54,882 nucleotides of DNA from JASHVB01 sp036489395 (GTDB lineage: Bacteria > Pseudomonadota > Alphaproteobacteria > Acetobacterales > Acetobacteraceae): positions 1 to 54,882 of the forward strand of contig DASXFW010000260.1 of assembly GCA_036489395.1 (NCBI GenBank), in the 5' to 3' direction. The notes under the pieces were generated by a model. That model saw nothing but the letters and a program-made list of their open reading frames with translations. It had not been told where the DNA came from and ran no database searches. Shown in pieces: positions 35,648-43,291 of the stretch. Position numbers and translations under genes: made by a program. How positions within the stretch are numbered: position 1 is the stretch's first letter; every line of letters starts with the position of its first letter.

Positions 35648-35672
35648 GCTATATATGGCGCCACTAAATAGC
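35648..35672. promoter_or_regulatory. imperfect palindrome, probable operator of PIN/RHH module
   Basis: GCTATATATGGC and GCCACTAAATAGC are imperfect inverted arms meeting at TGGCGCCA. The site covers the spacer and -10 of the promoter at 35650-35678, the usual position for repression by the RHH antitoxin. Confidence 0.55.
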
Positions 35673-35678
35673 TGTCAA
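35650..35678 (-). promoter_or_regulatory. near-consensus sigma-70 promoter for PIN/RHH module
   Basis: On the minus strand: TTGACA, exactly 17 bases, TATATA. The -10 ends 45 bases before the PIN start codon. The -35 is the perfect consensus, unusual in this GC-rich background, and points to strong expression limited by autorepression. Confidence 0.75.
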
Positions 35679-36011
35679 CCCCGGAGCCCACGCCACCCGG
35701 AGCCCACACCAGCAGATCTACCTGCCCGGCCCGAACGCCGGCTGCCGCGCCGGAGCAGCGGTCGGCGCGTTGCCGCAGCCGCTTTTGACCCGTTGCAGAG
35801 ACAGGCGCCTTGGCTCCCCCCGGGGCAAGAACCGGGTTTCGAGTGGGTCGAGGCATTCGCGGATGGGCCGCAATTTCATCCACAGAAACTTTCCCACGCC
35901 CGCGCGCGGATAGAATATCCACTGATATCAGTCTGTTATATCGGTATGGGTCTGAGGCAAGCACATCATGCGTGAGATTCCCGGGAGGCGCCTCTTGCAT
36001 CCGACTGTTTT

Positions 36012-36021
36012 AGATATATCT
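36012..36021. promoter_or_regulatory. possible PadR operator half
   Basis: AGATATATCT, a perfect 10-base palindrome 37 bases before the PadR start. A second palindrome, CTGATATCAG, lies at 35922-35931, and a further AT-rich block (GTTATATCGG) between. PadR regulators commonly bind ATAT-containing dyads in their own promoters; the assignment is inference. The remaining 35606-36057 interval holds only the PIN promoter. Confidence 0.4.
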
Positions 36022-36057
36022 GATTATCCGTTATGTCGAAACTCACTTGGAGCACCA

Positions 36058-36636
36058 ATGCACCACCACAGACACTCCTACCCTGACCACGACCAGCGGT
36101 TTGTCCGCCAGGAACACCGCCACGACGACTCGCGGTTCGGACACGGCCGGCACGGGCACGCCGGCCGATCCGGGCTCGGCCGCTTCTTCGCCCATGGCGA
36201 CCTGCGCCTGGTCATTCTCCATCTCATCGCAGAGAAGCCGCGGCACGGTTACGAGATCATCAAGGAAATTGAGGAGCAGGTCGGCGGCACCTACAGCCCG
36301 AGCCCGGGCGTTATCTACCCGACGCTGACCCTGCTTGAGGAACTCGGCCACGTGACGGTCAGCACCGGCGACGGGGTCAAGAAGCTGCATGCGATTACCG
36401 CGGAAGGCCGGGCTTACCTCGAAGCTTATCGCCCCGCCGTGGATGCCCTGCTCGCCCGCATGGAGGAGGCCAGCCGCGTGCATGGCGGCGGTCCCGCGCC
36501 GCAGATCCTCCGCGCGATGGAGAACCTGAAGCTCGCGCTGCGACTGCGCCTGGCGCGCGGGCCGCTCGGCGACGAGCAAATCAACGCCGTGGCGGCGGCC
36601 ATCGACGGCGCGGCCACCAGCGTGGAACGCACCTGA
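36058..36636 (+). CDS. PadR-family regulator with His-rich N-terminus (YqjI-like)
   Basis: A 192-residue PadR-type winged-helix regulator. The first 34 residues contain ten histidines, beginning MHHHRH and continuing with EHRHDDSRFGHGRHGHAG. The DNA-binding domain follows: FFAHGDLRLVILHLIAEKPRHGYEIIKEIEEQ, PSPGVIYPTLTLLEELG, and a C-terminal dimerisation helix. The layout matches E. coli YqjI, a Ni/Fe-responsive repressor whose His-rich region binds metal. The frame is open upstream but the ATG at 36058 gives the family N-terminus. It precedes a DOPA-dioxygenase-like gene by 29 bases, a probable operon partner. Confidence 0.88.
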   Translation: MHHHRHSYPDHDQRFVRQEHRHDDSRFGHGRHGHAGRSGLGRFFAHGDLRLVILHLIAEKPRHGYEIIKEIEEQVGGTYSPSPGVIYPTLTLLEELGHVTVSTGDGVKKLHAITAEGRAYLEAYRPAVDALLARMEEASRVHGGGPAPQILRAMENLKLALRLRLARGPLGDEQINAVAAAIDGAATSVERT

Positions 36637-36665
36637 ATTCCCGCGAACCTGACAGGAGGAACCCG

Positions 36666-37043
36666 ATGACCGAAATCAGAGGCTACCACGCGCATGTGTA
36701 TTACGACGCCGCGACCCGGACGGTCGCCGAAGGGCTGCGCGAGGCGGTGCTGGGCCGGTTCGCCGTCAAGCCCGGAGCCATCAGCGATGCGCCGATCGGC
36801 CCGCATCCGATCTCGCAGTTCAACGTCATCTTCCAGAGGGAGGAGTTCCAGAATCTCGTGCCGTGGCTGATGCTGAACCACGAGGGCCTCGACGTTCTGA
36901 TCCATCCGCTGACGGACAGCTCGTACGACGACCACAGCAGGAATGCGCTGTGGATCGGCACGCCGGTACCGATGCGGCTGGAGATTTTGCGGCCCGACTA
37001 TCGGCCGGAGCTGCTGCCAGCCGGCTCCGGCCACACGGCCTGA
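36666..37043 (+). CDS. DOPA 4,5-dioxygenase family protein
   Basis: A 125-residue protein of the small DOPA-4,5-dioxygenase (PF08883) family. IRGYHAHVYYD has the conserved HxH, HPISQFNVIF and LMLNHEGLDVLIHPLTD contribute further His residues, and the domain ends with the conserved HSRNALWIGTPVPM. In fungi and bacteria such enzymes cleave catechol rings extradiol. GGAGGA precedes the ATG. It is coupled to the His-rich PadR gene, so metal- or catechol-dependent control is plausible. Confidence 0.88.
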   Translation: MTEIRGYHAHVYYDAATRTVAEGLREAVLGRFAVKPGAISDAPIGPHPISQFNVIFQREEFQNLVPWLMLNHEGLDVLIHPLTDSSYDDHSRNALWIGTPVPMRLEILRPDYRPELLPAGSGHTA

Positions 37044-37152
37044 CGGGGGTGCTCGAACCGCGCTGGGCGACAACCCGGGCGCGGGCGGGTCGGATCACCG
37101 GATTTGGGGTCAACGCTCTGGCCGTCCGTCGAGACTCGTGCATCTCCGTAGA

Positions 37153-37434
37153 TCACAGGCCAAGCTCGCTATGCGAGCCAGGACGGATCAGCCGCAGCGT
37201 GTCGGCATCCGGCGTTTCGTAGATCAGAACAAGATCGGGCTTGATGTGGCAATCGCGGTAGCCCAATCAGTTTCCTGTCAAGCCATGGTCGCGATACCGC
37301 TCCGGCAAGGGAATATCGGCCGCCAGGGAGCGGAGCACAGCAACCAAACTTTCATCCAGCGTGGAACGGTGCCGGCCTTTGGTCTCCCGCTTGTAATCAC
37401 GCCTGAAGCGGCTGGTCCGTTCAATCTCCCGCAT
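37153..37434 (-). pseudogene. YafQ/RelE-type toxin, nonsense mutation
   Basis: From an ATG at 37434 inside the end of the antitoxin gene, a 93-codon frame reads MREIERTSRFRRDYKRETKG, LAADIPLPERYRDHGLTGN, then TGA at codon 56, then LGYRDCHIKPDLVLIYETP and DTLRLIRPGSHSELGL. The stop replaces the Trp usual in the GNWxGYRECH signature of YafQ-type ribonucleases. The downstream frame is otherwise intact, so this is a recent single-base inactivation. Confidence 0.85.
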
Positions 37435-37684
37435 TCAGATCCTTCATGAGGTCTTCGACCGTCTTGAATCGCGGCAGTCCCCCTCTGCGGGCTTCCCTCA
37501 TGGCCTCGATCGTTTCCTCGTTCGGAACCAGAGGTTCGAAGGGCAGCGCCTTCTCCCTGGCGATGCGCGTCATCATCATGCGGAATGCATCCGACGCCGT
37601 AAGGCCGATCGAGGCCAGCACGGCGGAAGCTTCGCTCTTGATCCGCTCATCAATGCGCGCCCGGACAACTGTATTTTCGGTCAT
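37421..37684 (-). CDS. RelB/DinJ-type antitoxin
   Basis: An 87-residue antitoxin with the RelB/DinJ ribbon-helix-helix: TVVRARIDERIKSEASAVLASIGLTASDAFRMMMTRIAREKALPF. The C-terminus (FKTVEDLMKDLNAGD) would wrap the toxin. It has its own promoter and operator and overlaps the toxin start by 14 bases. It is intact although the toxin is interrupted. Confidence 0.9.
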   Translation of the reverse strand: MTENTVVRARIDERIKSEASAVLASIGLTASDAFRMMMTRIAREKALPFEPLVPNEETIEAMREARRGGLPRFKTVEDLMKDLNAGD

Positions 37685-37698
37685 GCTCAGTCTCCTTA

Positions 37699-37713
37699 GG
37701 CTACATTGTAGCC
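37699..37713. promoter_or_regulatory. operator of RelB/DinJ-like module
   Basis: GGCTACA-T-TGTAGCC, a perfect inverted repeat with 7-base arms, placed over the -10 hexamer of the antitoxin promoter and 15 bases before the start codon. This is the expected site for autorepression. Confidence 0.7.
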
Positions 37714-37733
37714 CAAACGCCGCCCTATGTCCA
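37705..37733 (-). promoter_or_regulatory. sigma-70-like promoter of RelB/DinJ-like module
   Basis: On the minus strand TGGACA, 17 bases, TACAAT; the -10 lies within the palindrome at 37699-37713. AAGGAG follows as ribosome-binding site before the ATG at 37684. Confidence 0.6.
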
Positions 37734-37800
37734 GCCGCATGACGCTTTCGCCGGGCATTGCCTCCGCCCCGCGGCCACCGCCTACCGCCAGGCCACCGCC

Positions 37801-38031
37801 TACGGCCAGGCCACGGCGGGTGGCAGGCTCATCAGGATCGCCTAGACATTGCCGCCGGTCTTCAGCCCGAACAACGTCCCGCGGTCGTGGATGACGTTGA
37901 ATTCGGCGTCGCGGCCGCGGCGGATAAGCTGGTGGGCGCGCTCGGCCCCGGTCCACGCCTCGGCCATGCGCCGCCGGACGATGCGCGGGAACACGTCGAG
38001 GAACGCCCCGCCCACGTCGCGACTGCGCGGC
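37801..38031 (-). pseudogene. partial duplicate of hemF (3' part)
   Basis: About 230 bases correspond to the 3' end of the intact hemF at 39998-40229. The minus strand encodes FPRIVRRRMAEAWTGAERAHQL, then HDRGTLFGLKTGGNV followed by TAG where HemF continues with EAILMSLPP. Sequence divergence is considerable. It lies directly before the duplicated TA antitoxin copy 2. Confidence 0.8.
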
Positions 38032-38107
38032 GCCATGATGCGCTGCAGGCGCTGGCGCTGGCTGGCGGGGTCGGCGCGAGCGAGCCGGCCGCGCCCGGTG
38101 CCGTGCG

Positions 38108-38377
38108 CTATGCCGGATCGTCGGTGGCGTCGAGCCTGTCGCCGTCGGGCAACTCGCCTGGTGTGCCCAGTCGCAGCAACAGCGCCTTCGCACGGGCCGG
38201 CGTCGTGCGCGAGCCTCGCGCGGTGAAATACCGCTGCGCCTCGGCCCGCGCGCCGACACGGGCCGCAACGGCGGTGGCCACGAACAAGTTCAGGCTGATC
38301 CCGGACTCCGCCGCCTGGCGCATCGCGGCGTCCTTCAGGTCTTCCGGCAGGCGGAACTGGATTTTCGTGTTGGTCAT
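38108..38377 (-). CDS. RHH-type antitoxin (copy 2, toxin lost)
   Basis: An 89-residue near-duplicate of the antitoxin at 34914-35183: differences are only a few residues (start MTNTK, LFVATAV, tail DATDDPA). The PIN partner is reduced to a 3' stub, so this is an orphan antitoxin. The segment 38080-38482 is almost identical to 34886-35288, showing a recent segmental duplication. It has lost the strong promoter of copy 1; the frame is continuous upstream with a fragment of another gene, so it may be read from there. Confidence 0.8.
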   Translation of the reverse strand: MTNTKIQFRLPEDLKDAAMRQAAESGISLNLFVATAVAARVGARAEAQRYFTARGSRTTPARAKALLLRLGTPGELPDGDRLDATDDPA

Positions 38378-38482
38378 GCTCTGATCCTTTTGGCCAAGGG
38401 ACCGGGACGCTGCGCCCGGAAGCCGAACCGCGCGCAGGCGTCGCGCATGTCCTTCAAATTGAGCGTCGCGACCGCACCCGCG
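38374..38482 (-). pseudogene. 3' stub of duplicated PIN toxin
   Basis: About 110 bases match the C-terminal end of the PIN toxin gene at 35180-35288 (LNLKDMRDACARFGFRAQRPGP, with the same overlapping ATGA). The homology ends abruptly at 38482, where unrelated sequence begins. The nuclease core is missing. Confidence 0.8.
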
Positions 38483-38486
38483 ACGT

Positions 38487-38854
38487 TCCGCCCAAACCCG
38501 GACCGAGCGCTCAAAGGCAGCGGGGACGGCCTCGCTATGTTCGACCTTCATTTTGCCGAGCGCGTCTGCGATTGCACGCTTCATTTCGTTGTAACCGGCG
38601 CTGAAGTAGGCGCGAGTGTGTGTGAAAAGCGCCGACCCGCGAAGGTCCTGTGCACAGAAAGGGCACGCTCCCGACGACGGGATATGTCCCATCCCTTCGG
38701 CAACCCATCCTTCCCCGCCACTCCCGAGGCTTGCCAGATGAGCCTGTACCTGGGCATCTGCGCCACCATCAAGATCGGCTAGATCACGTGCCAGCAGGTC
38801 CGCGAGCGCCTCCAGCTCGAAGCCTGGGAGCTCGAAGGACATTCCATCGTGCAT
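38487..38854 (-). pseudogene. fragment of an AAA_13/RloC-PrrC-like ATPase
   Basis: About 120 residues read FELEALADLLARDLADLDGGADAQVQAHLASL, SGACPFCAQDLRGSALFTHTRAYFSAGYNEMK. The CPFCxQDL motif followed by an HxRxYFSxxY stretch is typical of the zinc-hook region of AAA_13 proteins such as RloC/PrrC-like anticodon nucleases. Neither Walker motif is present. It is fused by rearrangement to the PIN stub and orphan antitoxin. Confidence 0.55.
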
Positions 38855-38989
38855 CCTGGCCGGCTACTTACAGTAACAGTCGGCGAGGCCCGTTTCCCAC
38901 CAGTGTGACCGGGAGACATGACCGCCCGGTGGTCGTACGCGGCCGTTGACTCCCGAATAGCCTGCCTGATCCCGACCCGTTGCAGAATT

Positions 38990-39499
38990 TCAGCTATGGC
39001 CCAAGGTAGGGCTGGTCAGCTTGGCGAATTCGTGGATCGCCTTTTCCAAAGCACGTTGCGCGATTTCCCAGTCCTCCTTGGCCGATCCGGCTTCTTGCTC
39101 TATGTCGGAGACGTCTATGATTGCTGGCGGTCGACTCGCCAGGGATTGCAGTCGAAACCGTGCATCGCTGAGGTAGTAGGTGAAAGTCCACTCTCTAGCG
39201 CTTCGGTCTTGCGGGTATCCGATACTGTTGTTTGATATCAGGGTACCCAAAAAAGCCGAAACATCTACCATTTGTTCCTGAATCTCTCCCGTTAGGTCGC
39301 TGAGGAAGACTGCCCGCCAGAGTGAGAATGCGACTCCAGCAAGTTCCTGCGAGAGCTGCGCATAAACCAAATTAGAATTGATGACACTCTCATTCTGGGT
39401 TAGTGTCACAAACAAGTCAAGTGTTGCCCGCTGGTTGGCCGATCGATTATCAACGAGCCATTTCAAGTGGCTTTCACTTCTATCGTCTTTGCGAGGCAC
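38990..39499 (-). CDS. unrecognised 169-residue protein, AT-richer than its neighbours
   Basis: I do not recognise this protein. It starts MPRKDDRSESHLKWLVDN, is largely helical by composition, has a hydrophobic stretch around QELAGVAFSLWRAVFL that might be a buried helix, and ends with an EDWEIAQRALEKAIHEFAKL helix. No signal peptide or catalytic motif is apparent. The gene is visibly richer in A/T than flanking genes, suggesting transfer. It lies 36 bases after the stop of a small winged-helix-like gene on the same strand and is probably in one operon with it. Confidence 0.7.
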   Translation of the reverse strand: MPRKDDRSESHLKWLVDNRSANQRATLDLFVTLTQNESVINSNLVYAQLSQELAGVAFSLWRAVFLSDLTGEIQEQMVDVSAFLGTLISNNSIGYPQDRSAREWTFTYYLSDARFRLQSLASRPPAIIDVSDIEQEAGSAKEDWEIAQRALEKAIHEFAKLTSPTLGHS

Positions 39500-39535
39500 A
39501 CTTCACTCCTGCCGTTCCGTCCCAAACGGTAAAGA

Positions 39536-39784
39536 TCAATTGCTCTGTGGCATTTCAGCAAAGCCTTGCTCCGTTAGCTCGATGCCTCCGCCCTTCTCCC
39601 TGATCCATCCTTGCTCCGAAGCAAACTCAAGTCCTTGTTGGAGGTCGCTCATTTCCCAGCGCCTTCGTGCTCCCACTGCGACAAAGTTGTTAGCTCGCAA
39701 TACGTACCCAGGCCTGGCCCGAAAATGTGAGAATACCTCCAGCACCTTGTGAGCATTATCCTCTTTGGTTGGCAGAACGGCCAT
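39536..39784 (-). CDS. small winged-helix-like protein, partner of the 169-residue gene
   Basis: An 82-residue protein not assigned to a family. KVLEVFSHFRARPGYVLRANNF, RWEMSDLQQGLEFASEQGWIREKGGGIELTEQGFAEM has the shape of a winged helix: helices, a turn with an EQGWI strand, and a final strand-turn-strand. This could be DNA-binding. The ATG at 39784 is chosen because AAGGAA precedes it; an upstream in-frame ATG adds eight residues. AT-richer than the surroundings, like the next gene. Confidence 0.7.
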   Translation of the reverse strand: MAVLPTKEDNAHKVLEVFSHFRARPGYVLRANNFVAVGARRRWEMSDLQQGLEFASEQGWIREKGGGIELTEQGFAEMPQSN

Positions 39785-39997
39785 TGAGGTTCCTTTCCAT
39801 TTCATCATGGCGCCGGGTCGCGCGTTATGGGCTCGCCCGTCGGCCCTTCTTATCCCTTTTTGGGGCGGTTGGCATTACTCTAACTTCAGTCAGGAGCATT
39901 TTCCGCCGAGCCGGTGTCGAACCGCACCGCCGGCCTCAGCCTATCCCAGGCGAAAAGCTGACCGTCACGAGTCCACCCCCCCACCGCCGCCAACCCC

Positions 39998-40903
39998 CTA
40001 CGGCCAAGCCACCGCGGGCGGCAGGCTCATCAGGATCGCCTCCACGTTCCCCCCCGTCTTCAGCCCGAACAGGGTGCCGCGATCATGGATTAGGTTGAAT
40101 TCGACATAGCGCCCCCGGCGGACAAGCTGGTGCGCGCGCTCGGCCTCGGTCCACGCCTCGCCCATGCGCCGCCGGACGATGCGCGGGAACGCGTCGAGGA
40201 ACGCCTCCCCCACATCCCGAACGAACGCGAAATCCGCGTCCGCGACGCCGGAATCCAGATGATCGAAGAAGATCCCGCCCGCCCCGCGAGGCTCCCCCCG
40301 GTGCGGCAGGAAGAAGTACCGGTCGCACCACGCCTTGAACCGCTCATAGTACTCCGCCCCATGCCGGTCGCACGCCGAGCGGAACGCCGCGTGGAAATCC
40401 GCCGCGTCCGCCACCGCCTCGGGCGCGTCCGGCACCATCGGCGTCAGGTCCCCCCCGCCGCCGAACCAGCCTTTCGTCGTCACCAGCATGCGCGTGTTGA
40501 AATGCGCCGCCGGCACGCGCGGCGACTGCATGTGCGCGACCAGGCTGATGCCGGAGGCCCAGAAGCGCGGATCCTCCGCCGCCCCGGGAATCTGCGCGCG
40601 GAAATCCGGACTGAACTCCCCCCACACGGTGGACACGTTCACCCCGACCTTCTCGAACACCCGCCCGCGCAGCAGGCTGATCACCCCGCCGCCGCCGCCG
40701 TCCGCCCCATCCGCCGTCGGCCGCGTCCACGCCGTGCGCTCGAACCGCCCGGGCGGGCGGCCGGTCGGCGACGGCGCGTCGTCCTCGATCGACTCGAACG
40801 CGGCGCACAGGCGGTCGCGCAGCGCCTCGAACCAGGCGCGGGCGGGTGACTGCAACGCCACATGCGGCGGTGGATCGCGGTTTTCCGGGGGATCGGCGGT
40901 CAT
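39998..40903 (-). CDS. hemF: oxygen-dependent coproporphyrinogen-III oxidase
   Basis: A 301-residue HemF, converting coproporphyrinogen III to protoporphyrinogen IX by two oxidative decarboxylations using O2. Signatures: HMQSPRVPAAHFNTRML with the catalytic-region His, the PROSITE-type WFGGGGDLTPMV, FKAWCDRYFFLPHRGEPRGAGGIFFD, and a C-terminal YVEFNLIHDRGTLFGLKTGGN. The ATG at 40903 is chosen from family length; the frame is open further upstream. It is divergent from the cytochrome bc1 genes; haem supply next to a haem-protein operon is logical. Two fragments of its 3' end are found elsewhere in the window. Confidence 0.95.
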   Translation of the reverse strand: MTADPPENRDPPPHVALQSPARAWFEALRDRLCAAFESIEDDAPSPTGRPPGRFERTAWTRPTADGADGGGGGVISLLRGRVFEKVGVNVSTVWGEFSPDFRAQIPGAAEDPRFWASGISLVAHMQSPRVPAAHFNTRMLVTTKGWFGGGGDLTPMVPDAPEAVADAADFHAAFRSACDRHGAEYYERFKAWCDRYFFLPHRGEPRGAGGIFFDHLDSGVADADFAFVRDVGEAFLDAFPRIVRRRMGEAWTEAERAHQLVRRGRYVEFNLIHDRGTLFGLKTGGNVEAILMSLPPAVAWP

Positions 40904-41126
40904 ATGGGGTTGTTCCAGAGGCGCAGTCAGGCTAGCCCGTGCGGCGGCGCCAGGGCAGAGGGGCATAGCGCAGGGGGCATGTTGCAGGGGCGAAGGGTTC
41001 GCCCCTAGGATGTGCCGTCGCGCGGCCGGACTCCGGCCGGCGTCGCAAGAAGATCGGGCAGGCCCCCGGGTCATGTCCGCGGTCAGGCATGTTCGTGCCT
41101 CCGGCCGGTACGACAATGAGGGGAAG

Positions 41127-41240
41127 ATGGCAGAATCCGCCGCCGTTGCTCAGTCTGGTCCTGGCCAATCTCCACCGTACGCCCCACCCATCCGCATCCG
41201 CACGCAACGTCATGATCGGCTGACGAAGGAAATCGCCTGA
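41127..41240 (+). CDS. 37-residue frame where petA (Rieske) is expected
   Basis: A short open frame starting MAESAAVAQSGPGQSPPYAP and ending in TKEIA, with a good GAGGGGA ribosome-binding site and a stop that overlaps the petB ATG by one base (TGATG). In related bacteria this position is held by petA, which encodes the Rieske iron-sulfur subunit of about 190 residues. No Cys-Thr-His-Leu-Gly or Cys-Pro-Cys-His motif is present. It may be what remains after a deletion of petA, or simply a leader peptide coupling translation to petB. Confidence 0.45.
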   Translation: MAESAAVAQSGPGQSPPYAPPIRIRTQRHDRLTKEIA

Positions 41241-42517
41241 TGGCTGGCCAGCACGAACCGAGCACCTTCACCAATCCAGTGATCAACTGGATCGACACGC
41301 GCCTTCCTGTCTTCACGATGATGCAGAAGGAATACGCGGTCTTCCCGACGCCGAAGAACTTCAACTACTTCTGGAACTTCGGCGCGCTGGCCACGGTCCA
41401 ACTGATCATCATGATCGTCACCGGCATCCTGCTGGCGATGAACTACCAGCCGAACACCGCCATGGCGTTCGACAGCGTGGCGCGCATCATGCGCGACGTG
41501 AACTACGGCTGGCTGCTGCGCTACATTCACCAGACCGGCGCGTCGATGTTCTTCATCGTCGTGTACGTCCACATCTTCCGTGGCCTGTACTACGGCTCCT
41601 ACAAGAAGCCGCGGGAGCTGCTGTGGATGATCGGCGTGGTCATCCTGCTGCTGATGATGGCGACCGCGTTCATGGGCTACGTGCTGCCCTGGGGCCAGAT
41701 GTCCTACTGGGGCGCCACCGTCATCACCAACTTGTTCAGCGCGTTCCCGATCGTCGGCAAGCCGATCGTCACCTGGCTGTGGGGCGGCTTCAGTGTGTCC
41801 GACCCGACGCTCAACCGCTTCTTCTCGCTGCACTACCTGCTGCCGTTCGTGATCGTCGGCGTGGTGTTCCTGCACGTCGCGGCGCTGCACGTCGTCGGCT
41901 CCAACAATCCGCTGGGCATCGACGTGAAGTCGCCGCAGGACACGGTGCCGTTCAGCCCGTACTACACGGCGAAGGACAGCGTCGGAATCTGCGTCTATCT
42001 GCTGGTGTACGCGATCATCGTGTTCTTCGTGCCGCATCTGCTGTCGGACCCGAACAACTCGATCCCGGCGAACCCGTTGCAGACGCCGCCCGACATCGTG
42101 CCGGAGTGGTACTTCCTGCCGTACTACGCGATCCTGCGCTCCATGCCGAACAAGCTCGGCGGCGTGTGCATGCTGTTCGGCTCCATCCTCATCCTGTTCG
42201 TGCTGCCCTGGCTGGATACCAGCCCGGTGCGCAGTGCGCGCTTCCGCCCGGTGTTCCGCTGGCTGCTGCGGCTGTGGGTGGTGTCGGTGGTCGTGCTGGG
42301 CGTGTGCGGCGCGCATCAGCCGCTCGGCATCTGGGTGCTCCTCAGCCGCATCTGCGCGCTGTACTATTTCGGCTTCTTCCTGGTCATCCTGCCGCTGCTG
42401 GGCAAGTTCGAGCGCCCGCTGCCGCTGCCTGAAAGCATCAGCGCCGCCGTGCTGCGCAACAGGGGCGGCGGCGCGTTACCCAGTGCCGCACCGGCCCAGT
42501 CGATGGAGAAGGCGTGA
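41240..42517 (+). CDS. petB: cytochrome b of the bc1 complex
   Basis: A 425-residue cytochrome b, the membrane core of quinol-cytochrome c reductase. Eight helices are predicted. Haem-ligand histidines lie in helices B and D (RYIHQTGASMFFIVVYVHIFRGLYYGSY and LHYLLPFVIVGVVFLHVAALH); the Qo-site PEWY motif appears as VPEWYFLPYYAILRS. Length and order fit fused mitochondrial-type cytochrome b, not the split b6f form. It is followed by petC with a one-base overlap, but the usual Rieske gene is missing upstream. Confidence 0.95.
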   Translation: MAGQHEPSTFTNPVINWIDTRLPVFTMMQKEYAVFPTPKNFNYFWNFGALATVQLIIMIVTGILLAMNYQPNTAMAFDSVARIMRDVNYGWLLRYIHQTGASMFFIVVYVHIFRGLYYGSYKKPRELLWMIGVVILLLMMATAFMGYVLPWGQMSYWGATVITNLFSAFPIVGKPIVTWLWGGFSVSDPTLNRFFSLHYLLPFVIVGVVFLHVAALHVVGSNNPLGIDVKSPQDTVPFSPYYTAKDSVGICVYLLVYAIIVFFVPHLLSDPNNSIPANPLQTPPDIVPEWYFLPYYAILRSMPNKLGGVCMLFGSILILFVLPWLDTSPVRSARFRPVFRWLLRLWVVSVVVLGVCGAHQPLGIWVLLSRICALYYFGFFLVILPLLGKFERPLPLPESISAAVLRNRGGGALPSAAPAQSMEKA

Positions 42518-43284
42518 TGCGCGCGCTGAAATGGGCTGCCATCGGGCTGGTGTCCGCCGGTCTCGCCGTCGCACTGCCGGCGCTGGCGCAGGAAGCAGGC
42601 GAGTTGCCCAACGTGCAATGGAGCTGGGAAGGTCCGTTCGGCACCTACGACCTCGCCGCCGCACAGCGCGGCTTCCAGGTGTATTCCGAGGTGTGCTCCA
42701 ACTGCCATTCGATGAAGGAGATGCACTACCGCGACCTGACCGGGCTTGGCCTGACGCCGGAACAGGTGAAGGCGCTCGCCGCGGCGGTGACCGTGCCGCT
42801 GGGCGTTGATGACCAGGGCAATCCGAAGGAAGGCCCGGCCACGCCAGCCAGCCAGTTCCGCTCGCCGTTCCCCAACGAGCAGGCGGCGCGGGCGGCCCTG
42901 AACGGCGCCCTGCCGCCGGATCTGTCGGAAATCGTCAACGCGCGCGAAGGCGGCCCGAACTACGTGTACGGCATCCTGACCGGCTTCGCCGACGCGCCGC
43001 CCGACGTCAAGATGCAGAACGGCCTGTACTACAACAAGATGTTCCCCGGCCATCAGATCGCCATGCCGCAGCCGCTGCACGACGCGCAGGTGACGTTCGC
43101 CGACGGCTCCGGCAACTCGATCCCGGATGAGGCACACGATGTCGTCACGTTCCTCGCCTGGGCGGCCGATCCGAACATGACGCAGCGCAAGCAGATCGGC
43201 TGGCGCGTGGTGTTGTTCCTGGTGATCATGACCGGGCTGACCTACGCGGTGAAGCGCAAGGTGTGGTCCGACGTCGAGCACTGA
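42517..43284 (+). CDS. petC: cytochrome c1 of the bc1 complex
   Basis: A 255-residue membrane-anchored cytochrome c1. Residues 1 to about 24 are a signal peptide ending ALPALAQ. The haem c site is CSNCH, in VYSEVCSNCHSMKEMHYRDL; the sixth ligand Met is probably that in GHQIAMPQPL. A C-terminal helix (RVVLFLVIMTGLTYAV) anchors the protein, with the haem domain periplasmic. The ATG at 42517 overlaps the petB stop by one base; a GTG lies one codon earlier. It passes electrons from the Rieske protein to soluble or membrane cytochrome c. Confidence 0.95.
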   Translation: MRALKWAAIGLVSAGLAVALPALAQEAGELPNVQWSWEGPFGTYDLAAAQRGFQVYSEVCSNCHSMKEMHYRDLTGLGLTPEQVKALAAAVTVPLGVDDQGNPKEGPATPASQFRSPFPNEQAARAALNGALPPDLSEIVNAREGGPNYVYGILTGFADAPPDVKMQNGLYYNKMFPGHQIAMPQPLHDAQVTFADGSGNSIPDEAHDVVTFLAWAADPNMTQRKQIGWRVVLFLVIMTGLTYAVKRKVWSDVEH

Positions 43285-43291
43285 ACCTGCG

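Noticed and set aside
35620..36000. 126-codon minus-strand frame upstream of the PIN toxin
   Set aside because: No family resemblance, covers the strong PIN promoter and operator, and has no ribosome-binding site.
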